Below are positions 18,001-25,089 of a stretch of 64,000 nt of DNA, one piece after another. The DNA is from Streptomyces atroolivaceus (GTDB taxonomy: Bacteria; Actinomycetota; Actinomycetes; Streptomycetales; Streptomycetaceae), in assembly GCF_000717025.1 (NCBI RefSeq), contig NZ_JNXG01000019.1:1-64000 (forward strand), read 5' to 3'. Position 1 is the stretch's first letter; the number at the start of each line of letters is the position of its first letter. The notes under the pieces are model-generated. The model was not told where the DNA came from. It searched no databases and saw only the letters and a program-made list of their open reading frames with translations. Both the position numbers and the translations under genes were made by a program.

Positions 18001-18870
18001 GACGGAGCGTCCGGCGCAGTCGATGGGCCGGCGTTCCCTGGCCGAGGCCTCGGCATGGCGCAGGACGGCGTCGGGGGCGACGAGCACCCGGTGACCGGCC
18101 ATGTGCGCGCGCCAGCAGAGGTCGACGTCGTCGCGCATCAGCGGGAGCCTGCGGTCGAAGCCGCCGAGCTCCTCCCAGACGTCGCGTCGCACCAGCATGC
18201 CCGCGGAGGAGACGGAGAGGACCGTGCGGACCTGGTCGTGCTGTCCCTGGTCCTGCTCGCGGCGGTCGAGACCCGTCCAGCGGCGACCGCTGTTGGCGAT
18301 GGAGACGCCGACCTCGAGGAGCTGCTTGCGGTCGTACCAGCCGCGCAGCTTGGGGCCGACGATCGCGGCGTGCTTGTCGTTGTCGACGACCCGGAGCATC
18401 TCGGCGAGCGCGGCCGGCTCGGGGGCGCTGTCGTCGTGCAGCAGCCAGAGCCACTGGACGGGCTCGCCGTGCGGAAGCTCCGGCAGGTCGTAGGCGTCGT
18501 CGCGCCAGCTGCGGGTGACCGGGTCCCAGCCGCTGGGGCGCTTCAGGTACGGCAGGTCGTCGGGGGTGAGCACCGCCGCCGTGCGGGTCGCCTCCTCCAC
18601 GGCGGTGCCGAAGCTCGTACGCCGTGCCAGGTGGAGGACGCGCTCGCCGCCGAGCGCCTCGGTGACCAGGCGGGCGGAGTCGTCGGCGCTGCCGGTGTCG
18701 GCGGCGACGACGTTCTGGACGGGGCGCTCCTGCCCGAGCAGTCCGGCGAGCACGCGGGGCAGCCAGCGGGCGCCGTCGTGCGAGACGAGCACGGCGGTGA
18801 CGACGTGCCGGGGGAACTCTGGGGCGGCGGCGGCCGCGTTCGGCGCCGCCGAGTGGCTGTGCACGGACAT
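15070..18870 (-). CDS. Large glycosyltransferase family 2 protein with multi-pass membrane region
   Basis: A 1266-residue protein in three parts. First, a GT2 domain (about residues 20-300): AVLVSHDGARWLPRVLAGLL, the metal-binding HDDSAPEPAAL and RDDVDLCWRAHMAGHRV. Second, a long membrane region (about 440-950) with some 12-14 helices. Third, an extracytoplasmic beta domain (ATLNGRALTPK...) with a final helix, then a cytoplasmic Gln/Tyr/Gly-rich tail of about 150 residues. The tail includes two DGTGTYA(S/A)VP copies and many YQQ/QYQ units. It likely transfers a sugar from a nucleotide or lipid donor into an envelope glycan. The ATG at 18870 is preferred over the frame's upstream extension: GGAGGG lies 11 bp before it, and the upstream residues are Arg/Pro-rich. 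It overlaps the next gene by 4 bp. Confidence 0.85.
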   Translation of the reverse strand: MSVHSHSAAPNAAAAAPEFPRHVVTAVLVSHDGARWLPRVLAGLLGQERPVQNVVAADTGSADDSARLVTEALGGERVLHLARRTSFGTAVEEATRTAAVLTPDDLPYLKRPSGWDPVTRSWRDDAYDLPELPHGEPVQWLWLLHDDSAPEPAALAEMLRVVDNDKHAAIVGPKLRGWYDRKQLLEVGVSIANSGRRWTGLDRREQDQGQHDQVRTVLSVSSAGMLVRRDVWEELGGFDRRLPLMRDDVDLCWRAHMAGHRVLVAPDAVLRHAEASARERRPIDCAGRSVTSPHRVDKAGAVYTMLVNARGKQLPWSLLRLVVGTLLRTLAYLVGKVPGQALDEVAGLLGTLLRPGRIIAARRARGRATVDAAELRSLFPPPGATVRATVEQVAGNFGSRSDSDSGGSRHGAVESGPGGDDADFLEVEQFARLKKVGRKPGPVLFALLLLVSLVACRGLLGSGALAGGALLPAPADVSDLWGRYADGWHPVGTGGTQSAPPYLGVIAALSALFLGSTGFALTVLLVCSVPLAGLTAYFASRPLVESRLLRAWASVAYAFLPAATGALATGRLGTAVLAVLLPLIARAAVAAHGLRGDGSTARGSWRATWAYTLLLTLTTAFTPVVWPLAVVLGIGVLVLRRNDIAAYGLRFLATAGTPILVLAPWSLSLLTSPSGFLKEAGLDIGTGTASALDLLGISPGGPKAAGGVLLLGIVLAALAALLRGERRFAIRAAWAVVLVSLAFAGISNGSTWAGPATLVYGIALIAAALLGADGARIRVAALSFGWRQPVAALIALAAGLAPVLAAAGWMIGGAAGPLERRDPVQVPAFVAEESSTRDQARTLVLGGTSPAAVSYSLVRGSGARLGDAELTEAGGSNTHLDKVVANLVAGSGADQGSQLSGFAIRYVLVRDGAPRQMSRVLDSTPGLSRLSQLDGSALWRVDRQVSRLAIVPSGADAEPVPVGSLPVEAHTKVPEGDSGRVLRIADAADPGWQATLNGRALTPKTVDGWAQGFELPAEGGTLDLTYDAPLTHTAWVWTQVALGVVLVVLALPGRRREIDDDLPEEPEAVAAEPVAGEGRRARRLRAAAQAEAATAGDDVAGAAVAQDGMATGYEAAPGVPEQSPGEYIPAQQAADPYAAVPGGQDGTGTYASVPQDQDGTGTYAAVPQQNYGEWEAQQYQGADHGQYQGGQDAGQYYQADPYQQDPYQQQGAYDPYGYAQQQPYATGTGEAAPYDGHEGHDENTTPGQGPWQTGNGNGNASRGESE

Positions 18871-19076
18871 CGGGGTACGGGCCCTCCGGCCGGGTCCGGA
18901 GGGGGTCCCCCCGGGGGCTGCATCGGTGTACACGCGCGCCGCGGCGGGGCGTTGGCGCGTCTCTCGGACGGGGCCCCACACTAACGGTACGGATGTCCGC
19001 CCCGCGCCGAACGGGTGACCGGCAGGAACGGGGGGCGGCCGGACATACCGGAGATGGCCGGACATGCCGATGACCT

Positions 19077-19110
19077 GGGGGCCACACCCTGCGTACAGGG
19101 TGTGGCCCCC
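19077..19110 (-). terminator. Strong hairpin downstream of whiB
   Basis: Perfect 15-bp inverted repeat (GGGGGCCACACCCTG / CAGGGTGTGGCCCCC) with a CGTA tetraloop, 34 bp past the whiB stop. It should separate whiB from the large glycosyltransferase gene. No T-tract. Confidence 0.8.
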
Positions 19111-19143
19111 AGGCCATCGCGGGTCCGGCGCGGGTGCGCCGCG

Positions 19144-19407
19144 TCAGACGGCCGCCTTCTTCAGGCGCCGCCGCTCACGCTCGGAGAGGCCGCCCCAGAT
19201 CCCGAAGCGTTCGTCGTTGTTGAGGGCGTACTCCAGGCATTCGGAACGGACTTCGCAGGCGAGACAGACCTTCTTGGCCTCGCGCGTGGAGCCGCCCTTC
19301 TCCGGAAAGAAGGACTCGGGGTCGGTCTGGGCGCACAGCGCGCGCTCCTGCCAGCCGAGCTCCTCGTCCGCGTCCTCGACCAGCAGTTGCTGGAACAGCT
19401 CGGTCAT
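19144..19407 (-). CDS. whiB: WhiB sporulation regulator
   Basis: An 87-residue iron-sulfur transcription factor of the Wbl family. The four cluster cysteines are C25, C48, C51 and C57 (C-x22-C-x2-C-x5-C). The GIWGG turn is at 69-73, followed by the basic C-terminus RERRRLKKAAV. Length and sequence match the classical Streptomyces WhiB (SCO3034 in S. coelicolor, from memory). WhiB acts with WhiA to stop aerial growth and start sporulation septation. It is monocistronic, with its own terminator and an HrdB-type promoter candidate at 19480-19509. Confidence 0.96.
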   Translation of the reverse strand: MTELFQQLLVEDADEELGWQERALCAQTDPESFFPEKGGSTREAKKVCLACEVRSECLEYALNNDERFGIWGGLSERERRRLKKAAV

Positions 19408-20057
19408 GTGCGCCCCTCGTCCGTCTCTTGCGTCCCCGTGATGCGGCCGTTATCGATGCGGCCGAACGACACGAGTGAAATTACAAGTGTGTAGCTTCGG
19501 GCCAGTCAAGCGAGGATCTGCTATTGGCCTCGGTATTCACTCTGCGGGACCAAGCCTATGCGGAAAGTGTTCAAATCACCAAAAACCTGACATATGCCAC
19601 CGGCGTCGCCCGACATCGCTTCTCACCGAGTGAGACGGGTGGGGCCGCCTCGATGTTTCGATTTGATCACCGGAGCGACCAAGATCACAGCGAGGTCACG
19701 AGGCGTCAGCCGCGTCCACGGACGCGGTTCATGCGCCGTGTTGCCTGCCTTGGGGGTGCCAAAACCTTTCTCCACCCTCGACAACCGGATGTGGTGAAAC
19801 ATTGCCGCCAATTCGGGCATTGAGTTGACAGAGGGCGGATTCAGCCGGTCTCCTTGACTCCATGCAGGCGACCTCAGCGATGTACACGACCCACGCCCGT
19901 GGGTTCCGTACCGCTGTCCAGGCCCGCTGTTGCTGTTCCAGCTGTCACAGCTGTTGAAGCCGTAGCGCTCCAGCTCTGATCCAGCTTCGCTTCACCGCAT
20001 TCCGGTCTCTGCGACACCCCCCGCACGCGCATCCCATGCCGAGGAACCACCGCACCC
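19408..20057. other. Long divergent intergenic region between whiB and cysteine dioxygenase
   Basis: 650 bp, clearly less GC-rich than its surroundings between about 19460 and 19830. It carries the whiB promoter candidate. On the plus strand a TTGACA at 19825-19830 has no good -10 partner before the dioxygenase start at 20058. I see no gene. The size and composition suit a complex developmental control region. Confidence 0.6.
19480..19509 (-). promoter_or_regulatory. Putative whiB promoter
   Basis: On the minus strand TTGACT (19504-19509), an 18-bp spacer and TGTAAT (19480-19485) form a sigma-70-like promoter, with a start site predicted about 65 bp before the whiB ATG. The AGTGA adjoining the -10 is a possible half-site for BldD, which is known to control whiB in Streptomyces; a full site is not evident. 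Confidence 0.6.
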
Positions 20058-20558
20058 ATGAACAGCGACAGCGACCTCTCGATCGCCGGCGACATCCTTG
20101 ATGTCCAGCACCTTCTCCAGCCGGCCAGCCCTCACCCCTCCACCGTGGCCGGGTTCGTCGGCCTCGCCCGCTCCATCGCCGCCGACCGCGCCCGGTGGGC
20201 TCCGCTCGTCCGGTACGACACCACCACCCGGTGGTACCACCGGCTGCAGCAAGGTCCCGGATACGAGGTGTGGCTGCTGAGCTGGGTGCCCGGCCAGGGC
20301 AGCGGACGCCACGACCACGGCCTCTCGTCCGGGGTGCTCACGGTCCTGGACGGCGAGCTGACCGAACACACGGCGCGCGGGACACAGGCACTGGGCTCGG
20401 GCGCACAACGTGTCTTCGCCCCGGGATACGTCCACGAGGTCGTCAACGACTCGCTGGAACCCTCCGTCAGCCTGCACATCTACTTCCCGGGCCTGACCGA
20501 CATGCCGATGCATTCGGCACGATGCGCTCCGGCCGCCGAGAACGCCGTACCGGCCTGA
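20058..20558 (+). CDS. Cysteine dioxygenase family protein
   Basis: A 166-residue cupin. The iron ligands are visible as H85 and H87 in SGRHDHG and H126 in GYVHEVVND, matching the three-His site of type I cysteine dioxygenases, which oxidise cysteine to cysteinesulfinate. The residue two places after the HxH is Leu/Ser, not the Cys of mammalian enzymes, as usual in bacteria, so no Cys-Tyr cofactor is expected. Substrate could also be 3-mercaptopropionate; sequence alone does not decide. The gene is single, next to whiB as I recall for S. coelicolor, and ends at a hairpin. Confidence 0.88.
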   Translation: MNSDSDLSIAGDILDVQHLLQPASPHPSTVAGFVGLARSIAADRARWAPLVRYDTTTRWYHRLQQGPGYEVWLLSWVPGQGSGRHDHGLSSGVLTVLDGELTEHTARGTQALGSGAQRVFAPGYVHEVVNDSLEPSVSLHIYFPGLTDMPMHSARCAPAAENAVPA

Positions 20559-20568
20559 CGGGCCGCCA

Positions 20569-20594
20569 CCACCCCGCGCCCGGGCGCGGGGTGG
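20569..20594. terminator. Palindrome between convergent genes
   Basis: Perfect 13-bp inverted repeat CCACCCCGCGCCC / GGGCGCGGGGTGG just past the dioxygenase stop. It can serve as a terminator for both the dioxygenase and the convergent ECF sigma gene. Confidence 0.6.
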
Positions 20595-20661
20595 GCGGGC
20601 CTCTCCTCCTGCACGGGGCATCACGCCCCCGCGGTGTGCCGACCGGGCCTGGCGCGGTCCG

Positions 20662-21906
20662 TCAGCGGCGTCGGCGAGCGTTGAGCCGGGCGGCCTGGCG
20701 CGTCAGGTGGTCGCGCTCGGCGAGGTTGGGTGCCTGGTGGGCCGCCTCGGCATAAAGCCGCGCCGCCGTCGCCAGGTCGCCGTCGCGCTCGTGGAGGTAC
20801 GCCGCCACCGCGGCGTGGCGGGGGACGGGGTGTCCCCTGCTCGATCGCAGCCCGGAGCTCGGGGAAGCGGCGTCCAGCGCCGCGAGCGCCGCCAGACCGG
20901 CGCGCGGTCCGTGGGCCTCTCCGACGGCGACCGCGCGGTTGAGCCGGACGACCGGGCTGTCGGTCAGGCGCGTGAGCTCGTCGTACCACTCGACGATCTG
21001 CACCCAGTCGGTCTCCTCGGCGGTGGGCGCGTCGGCGTGGAGAGCCGCGATGGCGGCCTGGGCCTGGAATTCGCCCAGCCGGTCGCGGGCGAGGGCCGCC
21101 TGCAGGATTTCGACGCCCTCGGCGATCGCCCCGGTGTCCCACCGGCGGCGGTCCTGCTCGGCGAGCGGCACCAGGCTGCCGTCGGGCGCGGTACGGGCAG
21201 CACGCCGGGCGTGGTGGAGCAGCATGAGGGCGAGCAACCCGGCCACCTCGGGGTGGTCGATCGCGGCCGCGAGCTGCCGGGTGAGCCGGATGGCCTCGGC
21301 GGCGAGGTCGACATCGCCGGAGTAGCCCTCGTTGAAGACCAGATAGAGGACGCGCAGCACGGTGGACACATCACCCGGCCGGTCGAACCGCACGTCGGAG
21401 ACGGTGCGCTTGGCCCGGCTGATGCGCTGCGCCATGGTCGCCTCGGGCACCAGGTAGGCCTGGGCGATCTGGCGGGTGGTCAGCCCGCCGACGGCTCGCA
21501 GAGTGAGCGCGACGGCGGACGCCGGGGTCAGTGACGGGTGGGCGCACAGGAAGTAGAGCTGGAGCGTGTCGTCCACCGCGGGCACGGGCCCCGGTGCCGG
21601 TTCCTCGTCGACGAGGTCCTCACGGCGGCGGCGGGCGGTGTCCGCCCGGGTCGCGTCGAGGAACCGGTGCCAGGCCACGGTGACCAGCCAGCCCTTCGCA
21701 TCCCGAAGGGGGTCTCCCCCGCCCGGGCGGGGCCGGGAGCTCGGGGAAGGGCCGGCCGGCCAGACGCGGACCGCCTGGAGCAGTGCCTCCTGCACGGCGT
21801 CCTCGGCCGCCGCGAAGTCGGCTCCGCGGCGGACGAGAATCGCGAGCACACCTGGTGTGAGGCTCCTCAGCGCGGCCTCGTCCATCCGGGTCATCTGAGA
21901 GGTCAC
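20662..21906 (-). CDS. ECF42-type RNA polymerase sigma factor with C-terminal TPR-like extension
   Basis: A 414-residue sigma factor. Region 2 is near residues 20-90 (DFAAAEDAVQEALLQAVRVW, GWLVTVAWHRFLDATRAD). Region 4 is near 130-190 (GLTTRQIAQAYLVPEATMAQRISRAK). A ~200-residue helical C-terminal domain with NEGYSG and RRWDTGAIAEG motifs is characteristic of the ECF42 group. Groups of this kind lack an anti-sigma factor and are encoded next to a DGPF/YCII protein, as here. The GTG start (21906) overlaps the TGA of the DGPF gene by 4 bp. Two in-frame insertions (around residues 55-68 and 347-360) are encoded by two copies of a 41-bp palindromic repeat element. Whether both insertions are tolerated is not known. 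Confidence 0.9.
   Translation of the reverse strand: MTSQMTRMDEAALRSLTPGVLAILVRRGADFAAAEDAVQEALLQAVRVWPAGPSPSSRPRPGGGDPLRDAKGWLVTVAWHRFLDATRADTARRRREDLVDEEPAPGPVPAVDDTLQLYFLCAHPSLTPASAVALTLRAVGGLTTRQIAQAYLVPEATMAQRISRAKRTVSDVRFDRPGDVSTVLRVLYLVFNEGYSGDVDLAAEAIRLTRQLAAAIDHPEVAGLLALMLLHHARRAARTAPDGSLVPLAEQDRRRWDTGAIAEGVEILQAALARDRLGEFQAQAAIAALHADAPTAEETDWVQIVEWYDELTRLTDSPVVRLNRAVAVGEAHGPRAGLAALAALDAASPSSGLRSSRGHPVPRHAAVAAYLHERDGDLATAARLYAEAAHQAPNLAERDHLTRQAARLNARRRR
20827..20867. repeat. 41-bp palindromic repeat element, copy 1, inside the ECF42 gene
   Basis: Begins GGGGTGTCCCC and ends GGAGCTCGGGGAAG. It can fold via CCCC/GGGG and GAGC/GCTC arms. It matches copy 2 (21709-21749) at about 33 of 41 positions. 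The sequence resembles a repeat I recall as scattered in Streptomyces genomes (TTCCCC..GCTC..GAGCAGGGG). It encodes the ASPSSGLRSSRGHP stretch of the sigma factor. Confidence 0.7.
21709..21749. repeat. 41-bp palindromic repeat element, copy 2, inside the ECF42 gene
   Basis: Same length and same ends as copy 1 (GGGGTCTCCCC ... GGAGCTCGGGGAAG). It encodes the AGPSPSSRPRPGGGDP stretch that lengthens the loop before GWLVTVAW in sigma region 2. Confidence 0.7.
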
Positions 21907-22310
21907 TCCGTGATGGTGGGCGGGGCGGTCAGGAACGGGCGCAGCTCCAGCCACTCGTGGATCGGCTTCCCGCCCGCACCGGGGGCGGCCGACAGCTCTC
22001 CGGCCAGCTCGACGGCACGCTCGTAGTTGTCCACGTCGATGATCATCCAGCCGGCGACGAGGTCCTTGGTCTCCGCGAACGGACCGTCGGTGACCGGCGG
22101 GCGCCCCTCACCGTCGTAGCGGACCCATGCTCCCTCGGGTGCGAGCGCCTGACCGTCGACGAACTCGCCGGTCTTCTCCAGCCGGGCCGCGAAGTCGTTC
22201 ATGTACTGCACGTGGGCCGAGATCTCCTCCGGCGTCCACTGGTCCATCGGCACGTCGTTGGCCGGAGCCGGGGCGCCGCGGTAGTGCTTGAGCATCAGGT
22301 ACTTGGCCAT
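21903..22310 (-). CDS. DGPF-domain (YCII-related) protein, ECF42 partner
   Basis: A 135-residue ferredoxin-like fold protein starting MAKYLMLKHYRG. It contains the family's naming motif VTDGPFAETKDLVAGWMIIDVDNYERAVELA. DGPF proteins are encoded beside ECF42 sigma factors; their activity is unknown, and the link is from comparative genomics. The ATG at 22310 has GGAGGA 5-6 bp upstream. The stop overlaps the sigma start by 4 bp, so expression is coupled. Confidence 0.9.
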   Translation of the reverse strand: MAKYLMLKHYRGAPAPANDVPMDQWTPEEISAHVQYMNDFAARLEKTGEFVDGQALAPEGAWVRYDGEGRPPVTDGPFAETKDLVAGWMIIDVDNYERAVELAGELSAAPGAGGKPIHEWLELRPFLTAPPTITE

Positions 22311-22716
22311 CGTGTTCCTCCACGCCGGTGCGACCCGCTGTGGTCGCTTCACTGCGGGGACGGAGCCAGTCACGGGTTCTCGACATCGCCGTCCGCTTTT
22401 TCTTCCGGGCTTTCGTGGACGTGCCCGGGTGAGCCGTTCGCGGGTGAGCCGTCTCGCGGTGCCCGGATCCAGAGCGTGGCGCGTGGCGCGAGTTCGGGAG
22501 ACCGGCACCGACCGGACCACTGAATCATGCGGCGGGGGGTGTCCGCCGGTGGACAGGAGCGCGGGTCCTTCCGCGTCCGACGGCCGGCACCAGGAGCAGC
22601 CGCCCACCGTGCCGGGCCGATCAGCGCCCACAAGGACCAGGCTCCGCCTGACAGCCCCACCCGTCGCCCGCCACCACCCCCACAAGGACCAGGCTCCGCC
22701 TGACAGACTGTTGTGC
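22311..22716. other. Divergent intergenic region upstream of fbiA
   Basis: 406 bp with no convincing gene. The notable content is a 28-bp direct repeat next to fbiA (given separately). The remainder is ordinary GC-rich sequence with no clear promoter for the DGPF gene. Confidence 0.5.
22627..22706. repeat. Perfect 28-bp direct repeat with internal dyad, upstream of fbiA
   Basis: Two identical 28-bp copies at 22627-22654 and 22679-22706 begin CCCACAAGGACCAGG and end GCCTGACAG. Each contains the dyad CAGGC-TCC-GCCTG. The second copy ends 10 bp before the fbiA ATG and provides CAGACT (22704-22709), a possible -10 for a leaderless transcript. This could be a duplicated operator or a small repeat expansion. 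Confidence 0.9.
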
Positions 22717-23673
22717 ATGCGCATTGTGGTTCTGGCCGGCGGTATCGGTGGTGCTCGTTTCCTGCGTGGCCTCAAACAGGCCGCGCCCGACGCGGACATC
22801 ACGGTGATCGGCAACACCGGCGACGACATCCATCTGTTCGGGCTGAAGGTCTGCCCCGACCTCGACACCGTGATGTACACCCTCGGCGGTGGCATCGACG
22901 AGGAGCAGGGCTGGGGGCGTACCGACGAGAGCTTCCGGGTCAAGGACGAGCTCGCGGCGTACGGCGTGGGGCCCGAGTGGTTCGGCCTCGGCGACCGTGA
23001 CTTCGCGACCCACATCGTCCGTACGCAGATGCTCGGCGCGGGCTATCCGCTGAGTGCGGTCACCGAGGCGCTGTGTGCGCGCTGGAAGCCGGGGGTCCGG
23101 CTGATCCCGATGTCCGACGACCGCGTCGAGACGCACGTGGCGGTGGACGTCGACGGCGAGAGCAAGGCCGTCCACTTCCAGGAGTACTGGGTGAAACTGC
23201 GCGCCTCCGTGCCCGCGCAGGCCGTCGTGCCGGTCGGCGCGGAGCAGGCCAAGCCCGCGCCGGGCGTCCTGGAGGCCATCGCCGAGTCCGACGTCATCGT
23301 CTTCCCGCCGTCCAACCCGGTCGTGTCCGTGGGCACCATCCTCGCCGTGCCCGGTATCCGGGAGGCGATCGCCGAGGCCGGGGTGCCCGTGGTCGGGCTC
23401 TCCCCCATCGTCGGCGACGCGCCCGTGCGGGGCATGGCCGACAAGGTGCTGGCCGCGGTGGGCGTCGAGTCCACCGCCGCGGCCGTCGCCCGGCACTACG
23501 GTTCGGGACTGCTCGACGGCTGGCTCGTCGACAGCGTGGACGCGGGAGTGGTCGAGGAGGTCGAGGCGGCGGGGATCCGCTGCCGGGCCGTCCCGCTGAT
23601 GATGACGGACGTGGACGCCACCGCCGAGATGGCCCGGCAGGCCCTGGCGCTGGCCGAGGAGGTACGGGCATGA
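22717..23673 (+). CDS. fbiA: F420 biosynthesis 2-phospho-L-lactate (or PEP) transferase FbiA/CofD
   Basis: A 318-residue enzyme that joins the activated three-carbon unit (PEP-derived in actinobacteria) to the deazaflavin Fo, giving dehydro-F420-0. It has the N-terminal nucleotide motif [40 protein letters not shown] and the C-terminal [17 protein letters not shown], all diagnostic of CofD. The ATG at 22717 gives the family's N-terminus. No ribosome site is present and a -10-like CAGACT lies 8 bp upstream, so the transcript may be leaderless. The stop overlaps the fbiB start (ATGA). Confidence 0.95.
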   Translation: MRIVVLAGGIGGARFLRGLKQAAPDADITVIGNTGDDIHLFGLKVCPDLDTVMYTLGGGIDEEQGWGRTDESFRVKDELAAYGVGPEWFGLGDRDFATHIVRTQMLGAGYPLSAVTEALCARWKPGVRLIPMSDDRVETHVAVDVDGESKAVHFQEYWVKLRASVPAQAVVPVGAEQAKPAPGVLEAIAESDVIVFPPSNPVVSVGTILAVPGIREAIAEAGVPVVGLSPIVGDAPVRGMADKVLAAVGVESTAAAVARHYGSGLLDGWLVDSVDAGVVEEVEAAGIRCRAVPLMMTDVDATAEMARQALALAEEVRA

Positions 23674-24995
23674 GCGGCGGACCGGACGGCGGGGCTCCCT
23701 CGTACCGCGTGTGGGCCCTGCCCGGGATGCCGGAGGTGCGCGAGGGCGACGACCTCGCGAAGCTGATCGCCGCCACGGAGCCGGGACTGGTGGACGGTGA
23801 TGTCCTGCTGGTCACCTCGAAGGTCGTCTCCAAGGCCGAGGGCCGCATCGTCGAGGCGACGGACCGGGAGGCGGCGATCGACGCCGAGACCGTCCGGGTG
23901 GTCGCCCGGCGCGGGACGCTCAGGATCGTGGAGAACCGGCAGGGGCTCGTCATGGCCGCCGCCGGGGTCGACGCCTCGAACACCCCGGCCGGGACGGTCC
24001 TGCTGCTGCCCGAGGACCCGGACGCGTCGGCCCGGACGATCCGGGACGGGCTGCGGGACGCCCTCGGCGTCGAGGTCGGAGTCGTCGTCACGGACACCTT
24101 CGGCCGCCCCTGGCGCAACGGCCTGACGGACGTGGCGATCGGAGCGGCGGGGGTCAGGGTCCTCGACGACCTCCGGGGCGGCACCGACGGGTACGGCAAT
24201 CCGCTGAGCGCCACGGTCGTGGCCACGGCCGACGAGCTGGCCTCGGCCGGTGATCTGGTGAAGGGCAAGGCAGCCGGACTGCCGGTCGCGGTCGTGCGCG
24301 GGCTCCCGCACGTGGTCGCGGGCCCCGGCACGGCCGACGAGGGCGCCCGGGCGATGGTGCGGGTCGCGGCCGACGACATGTTCCGGCTGGGTACGTCCGA
24401 GGCGGTGCGGGAGGCGCTGAACCTCCGGCGCACGGTGCGGGAGTTCACCGACGAGCCGGTCGACCCCGGGGCCGTACGGCGTGCGGTGGCGGCGGCGGTG
24501 ACTGCTCCCGCGCCCCACCACACCACGCCGTGGCGGTTCGTCCTGCTGGAGTCGGCGGACGCGCGGACCCGGCTGCTGGACGCCATGCGGGACGCGTGGA
24601 TCGCGGATCTGCGCCGGGACGGGCGCAGCGAGGAGTCGGTGGCCAAGCGGGTGCGGCGGGGGGACGTCCTGCGCAACGCGCCGTATCTGGCGGTGCCGTG
24701 CCTCGTGATGGACGGCTCGCACACCTACGGGGACGAGCGCCGGGACGCCGCGGAACGCGAGATGTTCGTGGTCGCTGCCGGCGCGGGCGTGCAGAACTTC
24801 CTGGTGGCGCTCGCGGGTGAGCGGCTCGGCTCGGCGTGGGTTTCCTCGACGATGTTCTGCCGGTCCGTGGTGCGTGAGGTGCTGGACCTGCCGGACTCCT
24901 GGGATCCGCTGGGCGCGGTCGCCGTGGGGCACCCGAGGGTGGCACCGCCGGTGCGGGCCGCCCGGGACGCGGGGGCGTTCATCACCGTGCGCTGA
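23670..24995 (+). CDS. fbiB: Bifunctional F420-0:gamma-glutamyl ligase / dehydro-F420 reductase FbiB
   Basis: A 441-residue two-domain enzyme. Residues ~10-240 are the CofE-type ligase adding gamma-linked glutamates ([31 protein letters not shown]). Residues ~250-441 are an FMN-binding nitroreductase-like domain ([54 protein letters not shown]), which reduces dehydro-F420-0 in actinobacteria. The ATG overlaps the fbiA stop by 4 bp. The stop codon lies within the first copy of a 12-bp tandem repeat. The other F420 genes, fbiC and fbiD, are not in this window. Confidence 0.95.
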   Translation: MSGGPDGGAPSYRVWALPGMPEVREGDDLAKLIAATEPGLVDGDVLLVTSKVVSKAEGRIVEATDREAAIDAETVRVVARRGTLRIVENRQGLVMAAAGVDASNTPAGTVLLLPEDPDASARTIRDGLRDALGVEVGVVVTDTFGRPWRNGLTDVAIGAAGVRVLDDLRGGTDGYGNPLSATVVATADELASAGDLVKGKAAGLPVAVVRGLPHVVAGPGTADEGARAMVRVAADDMFRLGTSEAVREALNLRRTVREFTDEPVDPGAVRRAVAAAVTAPAPHHTTPWRFVLLESADARTRLLDAMRDAWIADLRRDGRSEESVAKRVRRGDVLRNAPYLAVPCLVMDGSHTYGDERRDAAEREMFVVAAGAGVQNFLVALAGERLGSAWVSSTMFCRSVVREVLDLPDSWDPLGAVAVGHPRVAPPVRAARDAGAFITVR

Positions 24996-25080
24996 GCCGT
25001 GCGCAGAACCTTGCGCTGAGCCTTGCGCAGAACCTTGCGCAGAACCTTGCGCAGAACCGTGCGCTGAGCCGTGCGCTGAG
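24985..25080. repeat. Eight tandem copies of a 12-bp unit at the fbiB 3' end
   Basis: Eight 12-bp copies of CC(G/T)TGCGC(TGAG or AGAA) run from 24985 to 25080. The first copy holds the last codons and the TGA of fbiB, so the array appears to have grown from the gene's own 3' end. The end lies 10 bp from the stop of the convergent glycosylase gene. Confidence 0.95.
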
Positions 25081-25089
25081 GGCCACGGG

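Noticed and set aside
22627..22706. 28-bp repeat as a minimal CRISPR
   Set aside because: Only two copies, a 24-bp gap and no cas genes; an operator or duplication fits better.
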